A DNA stretch of 64,000 nt, taken from Mycobacteriales bacterium. Its GTDB lineage: Bacteria; Actinomycetota; Actinomycetes; BP-191. Below the pieces are notes generated by a model. The model saw nothing but the letters and a program-made list of their open reading frames with translations, was not told where the DNA came from and made no database searches. The translations under genes were made by a program, and so were the position numbers. Position 1 is the first letter of the stretch, and each line of letters starts with the position of its first letter. Below, piece by piece: positions 27,166 through 35,121 of this stretch. Location of the stretch: the NCBI GenBank assembly GCA_035714365.1, contig DASTMB010000026.1, positions 1-64,000 of the forward strand. Reading direction: 5' to 3'.

Positions 27166-29736
27166 CTACTCCGGTGCCGCCGCGAACCGCCACTCCGGCG
27201 GCGTGAGGTCCTCGTACGACGCGCCGTCGGGGCCGCTGCCGTTCGCCTCGGCGGGCGGCGGCGGGGGCGCCGCGGCCGGCGCCGCGGCCTCGGCCGCCTC
27301 GACCGGCGCGGCGGGCTCGACCTGCTCGGCCGGCTCGGCCACCTCGACCGGCTCGGCCACCGGGTCCGGCTCCGCGTCGGCCTGCGGCTCGCCCTTCGGC
27401 CGCTTCGCGACCTGCGCGGGCGTCGGGGCGCCGTTCTTCTGCTTCGGCTCCTTCGGCGCGCCCGGGAACTGCGGCACGACCTTCACGCCGCGGCCGTTGC
27501 ACTCGGGGCAGGTCTCGGTGAACGCCTCGAACAGCCCCTGCGAGATCCGCTTGCGCGTCATCTGGAGCAGGCCGAGCGAGGTGAGCTCGGCGACCTGGTG
27601 CTTGGTGCGGTCGCGGCCGAGGCACTCCTTGAGCCGGCGGGTCACCAGCTCGCGGTTGCTCTCCAGGATCATGTCGATGAAGTCCACGACGATGATCCCG
27701 CCGATGTCGCGCAGCCGGAGCTGGCGGACGATCTCCTCGGCGGCCTCGAGGTTGTTCTTGGTGACGGTCTCCTCGAGGTTGCCGCCCTTGCCGGTGAACT
27801 TGCCGGTGTTGACGTCGACCACCGTCATCGCCTCGGTGCGGTCGATGACGAGCGAGCCGCCGGACGGCAGCGACACCTTGCGGTCCAGCGCCTTCGCGAT
27901 CTGCTCGTCCACGCGGTAGGCGTCGAAGATCGCCTTCGGGCCCTGGTGGCGTTCGAGCCGGGGCAGCAGGTCGGGCGCGAGCGTCGAGAGGTACCCCTCG
28001 ATCAGCTCGTAGTCCTGGTCACCCTCGACCACGAGCCGGGCGAAGTCCTCGTTGAAGTTGTCGCGGACGACGCGGATGACCAGGTCCGGCTCGCCGTGCA
28101 GCAGCGCGGGCGCCGACTCCTTCTTGGCCTTCTTCTCGATGACCTCCCACTGCGCCTGGAGGCGGCGCAGGTCGGCGGTGAGGTCCTCCTCGCTCGCGCC
28201 CTCGGCGGCGGTGCGGATGATGACGCCCGCGCCCTCCGGCTTGAGCTGCTTGAGCAGGCTCTTCAGGCGGGCGCGCTCGATGTCGGGGAGCTTGCGCGAG
28301 ATGCCGGTCATCGACTGCTCGGGCACGTAGACCATGTACCGGCCGGGCAGGCTGACCTGCGACGTGAGCCGCGCGCCCTTGTGGCCGATCGGGTCCTTGG
28401 TGACCTGCACGACGATCTGCTGGCCGGACTTCAACGCCTGCTCGATGCGCGGCGCGCGGCCCTCCAGCGCGGAGGCGTCGTAGTTGACCTCGCCGGCGTA
28501 GAGGACGGCGTTGCGGCCCTTGCCGATGTCGACGAACGCCGCCTCCATCGACGGCAGGACGTTCTGGACGCGGCCGAGGTAGACGTTGCCGGCGTACGAC
28601 GTGGCGGTCGCGCGGGTGACGTAGTGCTCGACGAGGATGCCGTCCTCGAGGACCGCGATCTGGCTGGTGTCGCCGCTCTGGCGGACCAGCATGATCCGGT
28701 CGACCGCCTCGCGCCGGGCCAGGAACTCCGCCTCGGTGACGATCGGCGGCCGGCGCCGGCCCTGGTCGCGGCCGTCGCGGCGGCGCTGCCGCTTGGCCTC
28801 GAGCCGGGTGGAGCCCTTGATGCCCTGGACCTCGCTGGCCGGCTCGCGCGCGGGCCGCACCTTGACGACCGTCGGGACGCCGTCCTCGACGGTCTCCACG
28901 ACGCCCTCGCCGCCGCCGCGCTTGCGGCGCCGCCGGCGGCGGGTGCCGGTCGTGCCGCCCTCGCCGTCCGGCTCGCCCTCGGCGGCGGCCGGCTCGGCCT
29001 CGGCGGCGGGCTCGGCCGCGGGGGCCGGCTCCGCCTGCTCGTCGCCCTCGGCGCCCTCCTCGCCCGAACGCGACCGTCCCCGGCCGCGGCGGCCGCGGCG
29101 GCGGCGCTTGCGCGGCCCGGCGCCGTCGCCGTCCTCGCCGCCCTCGGCCTGCTCGGCGGCGTCGTCGGCCGCCTCGTCCGCGGCGGCCGTCTCCTCGGCC
29201 TCGTCCTCGTCGGTGTCGGCGGGGGGCGGGGCGTCGGCGGGGTCGAGCACGATGCGCGGGCGGCGCCGGCGCGGCGCCGGCTCCTCGGTCGGCACCGGCG
29301 GCTGGAACAGCACCACCGGCGGCGGCGCCTTGCGGCGGCGCCCGGTGGGGGCGGCCTCGGGCTCGGTCGGGGTCGCCACGGCCTCGGGCGGCGCGACGGC
29401 GCCGTCGGTGGCGTCGACGGGCGCCGGCGCGGCCTTGCGGGCGCGGGTGCGCTTGGCGGGCTTCGCCGGGGCCTCGGCCTCGGCGGCCGGCGCCTCCGGC
29501 GTGTCGGGCGCCGTTGCGGGCGGCGGCACCGCGGGCGCCTTGCGGGCGCGGGTGCGCTTGGCGGGCGCCGGCGCGTCGGCGGCCGGTGCCGCGCCGGTTA
29601 ATGCTGCCTCCGCGAGCGCGCCCTCGCCCACCGAGGCGGTGGCCTCGGGCGGCGGCGCGGCGGCCTTGGCCTTGCGCGGCGCGCGCTTGCGCGCGGGCTT
29701 GGCGGGGGTGGTGTCCTGCGTCTCGTCGTCGGCCAT
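27166..29736 (-). CDS. rng: Ribonuclease E/G
   Basis: 856 residues. Endoribonuclease for rRNA/tRNA maturation and mRNA decay. The first ~330 residues are low-complexity Ala/Pro/Glu with basic patches (KRTRARKA repeats). An S1 domain follows ('GNVYLGRVQNVLPSMEAAFVDIGKGRNAVLYAGEV'), then the catalytic DNase I-like domain with 'VVVDFIDMI' (metal aspartates, near 684) and the zinc-link 'CPECNGRG' (near 742), then another disordered tail. Having the disordered part at both ends is the actinobacterial form. ATG 29736 has GGAGGAA 8 bases upstream; a longer in-frame start at 29790 is less likely. Confidence 0.95.
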   Translation of the reverse strand: MADDETQDTTPAKPARKRAPRKAKAAAPPPEATASVGEGALAEAALTGAAPAADAPAPAKRTRARKAPAVPPPATAPDTPEAPAAEAEAPAKPAKRTRARKAAPAPVDATDGAVAPPEAVATPTEPEAAPTGRRRKAPPPVVLFQPPVPTEEPAPRRRRPRIVLDPADAPPPADTDEDEAEETAAADEAADDAAEQAEGGEDGDGAGPRKRRRRGRRGRGRSRSGEEGAEGDEQAEPAPAAEPAAEAEPAAAEGEPDGEGGTTGTRRRRRRKRGGGEGVVETVEDGVPTVVKVRPAREPASEVQGIKGSTRLEAKRQRRRDGRDQGRRRPPIVTEAEFLARREAVDRIMLVRQSGDTSQIAVLEDGILVEHYVTRATATSYAGNVYLGRVQNVLPSMEAAFVDIGKGRNAVLYAGEVNYDASALEGRAPRIEQALKSGQQIVVQVTKDPIGHKGARLTSQVSLPGRYMVYVPEQSMTGISRKLPDIERARLKSLLKQLKPEGAGVIIRTAAEGASEEDLTADLRRLQAQWEVIEKKAKKESAPALLHGEPDLVIRVVRDNFNEDFARLVVEGDQDYELIEGYLSTLAPDLLPRLERHQGPKAIFDAYRVDEQIAKALDRKVSLPSGGSLVIDRTEAMTVVDVNTGKFTGKGGNLEETVTKNNLEAAEEIVRQLRLRDIGGIIVVDFIDMILESNRELVTRRLKECLGRDRTKHQVAELTSLGLLQMTRKRISQGLFEAFTETCPECNGRGVKVVPQFPGAPKEPKQKNGAPTPAQVAKRPKGEPQADAEPDPVAEPVEVAEPAEQVEPAAPVEAAEAAAPAAAPPPPPAEANGSGPDGASYEDLTPPEWRFAAAPE

Positions 29737-29849
29737 GCCGAACGTTCCTCCGACACGTCCCGGGTGCTCGCCCCGGCTCACCGGGGGCACCGCGCGGGTC
29801 GTGCTTCCTGTCTCGTGCCGGTGGCGTGAACCACCGGAAGCCTGTCGCC

Positions 29850-30626
29850 CTAACGGGCGTTCGCGACGGCGCCCGTCCCGGCACTCGCCGCGCGGTCAGG
29901 CGCGAGCGGGTCGGCCAGGTGGCCGGCTTCGTCGAGCAGACCCTGGGCCGACCGTGTCGCCTCCGGAGGGGCGGGCAGGTCGAGCCCCGCGACTGCGCGA
30001 AGCCCCGACAGGACGTCGTCGGGCCGGACGGCGGGTGTGGTGTGCCGTACGACCAGGTGGAGTATCGCACAGGGCGGCACGTCACCCGACGCGCGCACCT
30101 CGGCGTGTCGGATGGGGCCGCGCGCGTCGATGGTGCGCGTCCCGTCCTTGGTGCGGCGTTCGACGGGCACGGCCTCGGCCGCGAGGAACGCCGCGACCGC
30201 CGCGGCGGCGCTCTCCACCGGCACCCCGGGCAGCCGCACCGACCAGGCGGACCCGTCGATCCGGTCCGGCAGCGACCCCGGCCCGGCCTCGACGCACTCC
30301 ACGACGTCCAGCCCGGACGGCAACGACGCGTCCACCGCCTTCGCGAACGCCTCCACGTCCACCCGCTCGGCCAGCCCGACCTCCACGTACTCCGCCTCGC
30401 TGGCCGCGCCGGTCGGCGCCGCCCCCACGTACGAGATCTTCGGGTGCGGCGAGAACCCCGCCGAGAACGCCACCGGCGCACCGGCCCGCCGAAGAGCCCG
30501 CTCCAGCGCGCGCGCGAAGTCCCGGTGCGAGATGAACCGCAACCGCCCCCGCTTCGCGTACCTGATCCGCACCTTCTGCACCACCGGAGGAGGCGGCGGC
30601 CCGTCAGGCGTGCGCTGCCGGCTCAT
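29850..30626 (-). CDS. TIGR03936 radical-SAM-linked protein (DUF2344)
   Basis: 258 residues. 'VRIRYAKRGRLRFISHRDFARALERALRRAGAPVAFSAGFSPHPKISY' is the family signature. The protein nearly always neighbours, or is fused to, the radical SAM protein encoded next to it here (30733-32637). Function unestablished. The gene for RNase E/G follows, the same order as in Streptomyces. Between this gene and the radical SAM gene there is one copy of the long-stem hairpin repeat. Confidence 0.9.
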   Translation of the reverse strand: MSRQRTPDGPPPPPVVQKVRIRYAKRGRLRFISHRDFARALERALRRAGAPVAFSAGFSPHPKISYVGAAPTGAASEAEYVEVGLAERVDVEAFAKAVDASLPSGLDVVECVEAGPGSLPDRIDGSAWSVRLPGVPVESAAAAVAAFLAAEAVPVERRTKDGTRTIDARGPIRHAEVRASGDVPPCAILHLVVRHTTPAVRPDDVLSGLRAVAGLDLPAPPEATRSAQGLLDEAGHLADPLAPDRAASAGTGAVANAR

Positions 30627-30648
30627 CGCGGGGGGAACGGCAGGCGCG

Positions 30649-30720
30649 CGCGGTACGGGCTGCCGGTCCGGCGACTAAGGGAGCGCAGCGGAACTAGCCG
30701 GACCGGCAGCCCGTGCCGCG
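30649..30720 (+). repeat. Long-stem hairpin element with CGACTAA...CTAG loop, copy 1
   Basis: 23-bp stem (30649-30671 with 30698-30720) closed by a 26-base loop that begins CGACTAAGGGAGC and ends GGAACTAG. The single non-Watson-Crick position is a G-U pair when read on the plus strand and an A-C mismatch on the minus strand. It begins 12 bases past the stop of the minus-strand radical SAM gene. Copies 2 and 3 are at 52251 and 55115. Confidence 0.85.
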
Positions 30721-30732
30721 TGAGCCCGGGAG

Positions 30733-32637
30733 TCACGGCACGACCGAGAGGGGCAGCAGCGTGCGCCCGGTGGGACCGATCTGGATCTCGGTCCCCATGC
30801 CGGGGCAGACGCCGCAGTCGTAGCACGGGTTCCAGCGGCAGTCGGCGACCTCGGCGGCGGCGAGCGCCTCCTGCCAGTCGGCCCAGAGCCACTCCTTCTC
30901 CAGCCCCGAGTCCAGGTGGTCCCAGGGCAGGACCTCCGTCTCGCCGCGCTCGCGCGTCGTGTACCAGCCGACGTCGATCCCGGCCGCCTCGGCGGCGCGC
31001 ATCCACCGCTCGTAGGAGAAGTGCTCGCTCCACCCGTCGAACCGCCCGCCGTCCTCCCACACCTTCCGGATGACGGCGCCGACGCGCCGGTCGCCGCGGG
31101 AGAGCAGGCCCTCGACGATGCCGGGCTCGCCGTCGTGGTAGCGGAAGCCGATGGAACGCCCCAGCGTCCGGTCGGCGTTGATCGCGTCGCGCAGCAGGCG
31201 GAGGCGGCGGTCGACGGTGGCGGCGTCGGCCTGGCCGGCCCACTGGAACGGCGTGTGCGGCTTGGGCACGAACCCGCCGATGGAGACGGTGCAGCGGACG
31301 TCCTTCTGGCCGGTCTCGCGGCGGCCGGTGCGGATGACCTCGTGCGCGAGCTCGGCGATCTCGAGCACGTCCTCGTCGGTCTCGGTCGGCAGGCCGCACA
31401 TGAAGTAGAGCTTCACCTGCCGCCACCCCGCCTTGTACGCGGTGGTGACGGTGCGGATCAGGTCCTCCTTGGTGACGCCCTTGTTGATGACGGCGCGGAG
31501 GCGCTCGGAGCCGCCCTCGGGGGCGAACGTCAGGCCGGAGCGGCGGCCGTTGCGGGTGAGCTCGTTGGCGAGGTCGACGTTGAACGCGTCGACGCGCGTG
31601 GACGGCAGTGACAGCGACGTCTGCGTGCCCTCGTACCGGTCGGCGAGGCCCTTGGCGACGGGGCCGATCTCGGAGTGGTCGGCGCTGGACAGCGACAGCA
31701 GCCCGACCTCCTCGTAGCCGGTGGCGGCGAGGCCGCGCTCGACCATCTCGCCGATGCCGGTGATGGAGCGTTCGCGCACCGGGCGGGTGATCATCCCGGC
31801 CTGGCAGAACCGGCAGCCGCGGGTGCAGCCGCGGAAGATCTCGACGCTCATCCGCTCGTGCACGGTCTCGGCGAGCGGCACGAGCGGCTGCTTCGGGTAC
31901 GGCCACTCGTCGAGGTCCATGACGGTCCGCTTGCGGACGCGGAACGGCACGCCGGAGCGGTTCGGCACGACGCGCTTGATGCGGCCGTCGGGCAGGTGCT
32001 CGACGTCGTAGAACCGCGGCACGTACACGCCCTCGACCTCGGTCGCGAGCCGGTACAGCAGGTCCTCGCGGGTGCCGCCGGACTGCTTCCACGAGCGGAC
32101 GACGGCGGTCATCTCGAGGACGGCCTGCTCGCCGTCGCCGAGCACCGCGCAGTCGACGAAGTCGGCGATCGGCTCCGGGTTGAACGCCGCGTGCCCGCCC
32201 GCGACGACCACCGGGTGGGTGGGGTCGCGGTCGCGCGCGAGCAGCGGGATGCCGGCCAGGTCGAGGGCGTTGAGGAGGTTCGTGTACCCGAGCTCGGTCG
32301 AGAACGACACGCCCAGCAGGTCGAACGCGCGCACCGGCCGGTGCGCGTCCACCGTGAACTGCGGCACGCCGTGCTCGCGCAAGAGGCGTTCCAGGTCGGG
32401 CCAGACCGCGTAGGTGCGCTCGGCGAGGACACCCGGCTGCTCGTTGAGCACCTCGTAGAGGATCATGACGCCCTGGTTCGGCAGCCCCACCTCGTACGCG
32501 TCCGGGTACATCAGGCACCACCGCACGTCGGCGGCGTCCCAGTCCTTGACGGTGGCGTTCAGCTCGCCGCCGACGTACTGGACCGGCTTCTGCACGCGCG
32601 GCAGCAGCGGCTCCAGCCGCGGGAAGATCGATTCCAT
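30733..32637 (-). CDS. TIGR03960 family B12-binding radical SAM protein
   Basis: 634 residues. The N-terminal domain resembles a cobalamin-binding module. The radical SAM cluster motif is 'IFRGCTRGCRFCQAGMI' (CxxxCxxC), followed by 'GLLSLSSADHSEIG' and 'LTFAPEGGSERLRAVINKG'. A C-terminal cysteine cluster 'CRWNPCYDCGVCPGMGTEI' may bind a second Fe-S centre. The substrate is unknown; constant association with TIGR03936 and RNase E/G hints at RNA or translation. ATG 32637 (MESIFPRLEPLLPRVQKPVQY) matches the family start and overlaps, on the opposite strand, the start codon of the divergent lipoprotein gene. Confidence 0.9.
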   Translation of the reverse strand: MESIFPRLEPLLPRVQKPVQYVGGELNATVKDWDAADVRWCLMYPDAYEVGLPNQGVMILYEVLNEQPGVLAERTYAVWPDLERLLREHGVPQFTVDAHRPVRAFDLLGVSFSTELGYTNLLNALDLAGIPLLARDRDPTHPVVVAGGHAAFNPEPIADFVDCAVLGDGEQAVLEMTAVVRSWKQSGGTREDLLYRLATEVEGVYVPRFYDVEHLPDGRIKRVVPNRSGVPFRVRKRTVMDLDEWPYPKQPLVPLAETVHERMSVEIFRGCTRGCRFCQAGMITRPVRERSITGIGEMVERGLAATGYEEVGLLSLSSADHSEIGPVAKGLADRYEGTQTSLSLPSTRVDAFNVDLANELTRNGRRSGLTFAPEGGSERLRAVINKGVTKEDLIRTVTTAYKAGWRQVKLYFMCGLPTETDEDVLEIAELAHEVIRTGRRETGQKDVRCTVSIGGFVPKPHTPFQWAGQADAATVDRRLRLLRDAINADRTLGRSIGFRYHDGEPGIVEGLLSRGDRRVGAVIRKVWEDGGRFDGWSEHFSYERWMRAAEAAGIDVGWYTTRERGETEVLPWDHLDSGLEKEWLWADWQEALAAAEVADCRWNPCYDCGVCPGMGTEIQIGPTGRTLLPLSVVP

Positions 32638-33316
32638 GACGTGGTCCAGCGTACGTGACCGGCGCGGCGGCGGGCACCGGGTCGTTGCGGCAGGGGTGGC
32701 GCTGCTGCTCGCCGGCTGCTCCACCGGGTACCGCCGCGCCGCGCCCGCGACGGCGACGGCGACCGCCACGGCCGGGCCGGCGGTCACCGCGTCGCCGGCC
32801 GGGCCGGCGTCCGTGGACGTCGACGGCGACGGCCGCCCGGACCCCGTGACGATCGTCGAGGACGGCCCGCGCACGTCGCCCGCCTGGCGGTGGGGGGTGC
32901 GCGTGGCGCTGTCGTCGCGCGGGCCGCGCACCCTCTGGTCCGGCTGCTGCGCGATGGACGGCCAGGAGCTCGGCCCCGCCGGCGACGTCGACGGCGACGG
33001 CCGCGCCGAGGTGTCCGGCTCGGACGGCGCGACGGCGACCACGCGCGGGTGGTTCCTCGCCACGCTCTCCGGCGACCGCCTGGTCCGCGTCACCGGGCCG
33101 GCGCTCGCGACGGGGCTCGGCGAGGGCGGCCGCGAGGTGTCGTGGAGCTGCGTCCCCGGCGGGATCGTCATGACCAGCGTGGTGTTCCAGGGGACCGCCG
33201 GGACCCGGACGTACTACCGGCTGGACGGCACCCGGCTGGTGCGCGTCCGCACCGTCCACGACCGCTGGGGCGGCGGCGTCGCGCGGCCGCCGGAGTACGG
33301 CGCGTTCTCCTGCTGA
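32636..33316 (+). CDS. Putative lipoprotein with DxDxDG repeats (FG-GAP/VCBS-like)
   Basis: 226 residues. Signal with lipobox LLLAGC (Cys near residue 29), then a Thr/Ala/Pro linker and a domain with two Ca-binding-like loops (DVDGDGRPDPV and DVDGDGRAEV). C-terminal part contains four further cysteines. Homologous in layout to the gene at 35118. ATG 32636 has GGAAG about 9-13 bases upstream and overlaps the ATG of the divergent radical SAM gene by 2 bases, so little room remains for a 5' leader on either side. The sigma factor gene starts 42 bases downstream. Function unknown. Confidence 0.75.
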   Translation: MTWSSVRDRRGGGHRVVAAGVALLLAGCSTGYRRAAPATATATATAGPAVTASPAGPASVDVDGDGRPDPVTIVEDGPRTSPAWRWGVRVALSSRGPRTLWSGCCAMDGQELGPAGDVDGDGRAEVSGSDGATATTRGWFLATLSGDRLVRVTGPALATGLGEGGREVSWSCVPGGIVMTSVVFQGTAGTRTYYRLDGTRLVRVRTVHDRWGGGVARPPEYGAFSC

Positions 33317-33323
33317 CCCGCGC

Positions 33324-33350
33324 ACAACCTTTCCGGGCGTTCGGGCGTCC
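33324..33350 (+). promoter_or_regulatory. Candidate ECF-type promoter before the sigma gene
   Basis: ACAACC (33324-33329), 16 bases, CGTCC (33346-33350), ending 8 bases before the ATG of the sigma factor gene. ECF promoters usually have an AAC-containing -35 and a CGT-type -10, so this could be self-activation by the sigma factor. This is inference from spacing and pattern only. Confidence 0.4.
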
Positions 33351-33358
33351 AACGCGAC

Positions 33359-33883
33359 ATGACTGTGGCCGGCACGGCGATCGGAGGGGGCGTGGACGTC
33401 GGTGCTGACGAGGCGCTGACCGCGTTGTACGCGGCCCACTACCGCTCGCTGGTCCGCCTCGCCGCCCTGCTGCTCGACGACCTGCCCGCGTGCGAGGACG
33501 TCGTCCAGGAGGCGTACGTCCGCGTGTACCGCGCGTGGGGCCGCATCGGCGACCAGAACAAGGCGCTCGCCTACCTGCGGCAGACCGTCGTCAACCTCAG
33601 CCGGTCGGCGTTGCGCCGCCGCCTCGTCGCGCGCCGGCTCGCGCCGCGTCCGGACGGCGCCGGCGCCGACCCGGCGTACGCCGCCGTCGAGCGCGACGCG
33701 CTCGTCCGCGCGTTGCGCACGCTCCCCCGCCGCCAGCGCGAGGCGCTGGCGCTCCGCTACCTCGCCGACCTGACGGAGGCGCAGACCGCCGCCGCCATGG
33801 GCTGCGGCGTCGGCTCGGTGAAGGCGTACGCCTCCCGCGGCCTCGCCACGCTCGGCACGTTGCTGAAGGAGACCGACCGATGA
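33359..33883 (+). CDS. SigE-family extracytoplasmic-function sigma factor
   Basis: 174 residues. Sigma region 2 at 'ALYAAHYRSLVRLAALLLDDLPACEDVVQEAYVRVYRAWGRI' and region 4 at 'ALRTLPRRQREALALRYLADLTEAQTAAAMGCGVGSVKAYASRGLATL' (helix-turn-helix). This is the SigE-family (TIGR02983-like) form. The ATG at 33359 gives a short Gly/Val extension; a GTG at 33392 could be the true start. The gene overlaps the downstream membrane protein by ATGA, the usual place for an anti-sigma factor. Confidence 0.92.
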   Translation: MTVAGTAIGGGVDVGADEALTALYAAHYRSLVRLAALLLDDLPACEDVVQEAYVRVYRAWGRIGDQNKALAYLRQTVVNLSRSALRRRLVARRLAPRPDGAGADPAYAAVERDALVRALRTLPRRQREALALRYLADLTEAQTAAAMGCGVGSVKAYASRGLATLGTLLKETDR

Positions 33884-35121
33884 CGCCCGAGGAGCTCCGC
33901 GCGGGACTCGACCGCGCCGTCGAGCCGCTCCGGCCCGGCCCGGAGTCGTACGAACGCCTGCGCGCCGGCGTCGAACGCCGCCGCGGCGCCGTGCGCCGGT
34001 ACGTGCTCGCGGCCGTCACCACGGCCGCCGTCGTGGCCGTCGGCACCGCGGTCGCGCTGCCGCGCGCCGACGCGCCTGCGCCACCCCTGCGGCCGGCCCC
34101 GGTCGCGCCGAAGCCGCTACCGCCGGACGCCGAACGCCCGATGACGTTCGAGGAGGTCGTGGCGACGCGGACCGCGGCCTGCGCCGGCCGCGGGGGCATT
34201 GCGGGAGTGGTCGCGCAGGGACCCCCCGACAAGTGGCTGCTGGACGCGCAGGGCCCGCTGACCCTCTCGCTGTTCGTGCGGGAGGGCACCACGATCCCGG
34301 CCGGGCTGCACGTGGTCGTGACCGCCCCCGACGGCGGGACGGCGACCGCGATGGCGAAGGGCCTCGGCGCGCCGTCGCTGCGGTACCCGGCCGACTTCGC
34401 GGGCGCCGACACCAGCCGGTCCGGCGTGTACCGGGCCGACTGGCAGGCCGCCGACGGCACCCCGGTCACCTGCGGCGCGTTCTTCCTCGCCCACCCCCGC
34501 GGGCACGTGCTCCCGCGCGCCGGGCGGGCCGCGGACGGCGACGTGGACGGCGACGGGGTCGCCGACGTGGTCGAGGTGCTCGTGGACCCGCCGCCGCGGC
34601 CCGGCGAGCCGCCGACGCTGCGGCCGGGGATCACCTGGACCCTGCGCGCCGACCTCAGCGCGCTCGGGGTCCGCAGCGTGGAGCTGTTCGGCGGGTCCGG
34701 GTACGGCGCCGGCTCCGGCGTCGCCGACCAGACCCGCGGCCGCGCCCTCGGCGTCGTCGACATGGACGACGACGGGTACGGCGACATCCCGCTCGACCGC
34801 CGCCCCACCCCCGGGGACGGCGTCCACGCCTACGCCCACCTGGTCGCGGGGATGCTGGCGGTGGAGGACTTCCACGTGGCGAGCACCGGCGACCGGTACG
34901 GCTGGGGGTGCGCCGACACCACGCCGGCCCACCCGGGACGCGAGGTGTACGGCACCGCCCTGACGACCCGCGACGGCACCGTCACCAGCCGCCGCCAGAC
35001 CGTCCTGCTCCGCGACGGCGTCCTCGGCTACGCCCTCACCGAGACGCGCACCTGGCCCGAGGGCGACCCCGCACCCGCGGGGTGGGACGCCGGCTTCGAC
35101 TGCGGAGGAGTGCACGGATGA
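33880..35121 (+). CDS. Single-pass membrane protein, candidate anti-sigma factor
   Basis: 413 residues. A short cytoplasmic N-terminus (about 40 residues, 'TPEELRAGLDRAVEPLRPGPESYERLRAGVERRRGAVRR') precedes one membrane helix (YVLAAVTTAAVVAVGTAVAL) and a long exported part with two Ca-binding-like loops (DVDGDGVADVVEVL, DMDDDGYGD). No HxxxCxxC zinc anti-sigma motif is present, so the anti-sigma role is inferred from position (ATGA overlap with the sigma gene) and topology only. The exported domain is related in style to both flanking lipoproteins. The stop overlaps the next gene by ATGA. Confidence 0.8.
   Translation: MTPEELRAGLDRAVEPLRPGPESYERLRAGVERRRGAVRRYVLAAVTTAAVVAVGTAVALPRADAPAPPLRPAPVAPKPLPPDAERPMTFEEVVATRTAACAGRGGIAGVVAQGPPDKWLLDAQGPLTLSLFVREGTTIPAGLHVVVTAPDGGTATAMAKGLGAPSLRYPADFAGADTSRSGVYRADWQAADGTPVTCGAFFLAHPRGHVLPRAGRAADGDVDGDGVADVVEVLVDPPPRPGEPPTLRPGITWTLRADLSALGVRSVELFGGSGYGAGSGVADQTRGRALGVVDMDDDGYGDIPLDRRPTPGDGVHAYAHLVAGMLAVEDFHVASTGDRYGWGCADTTPAHPGREVYGTALTTRDGTVTSRRQTVLLRDGVLGYALTETRTWPEGDPAPAGWDAGFDCGGVHG

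Noticed and set aside
22086-27919. Very long open frames (1587 and 1741 codons) on both strands
   Set aside because: They run across rplU, the MFS gene, the phosphatase gene and the BNR gene in wrong frames; no protein-like composition.
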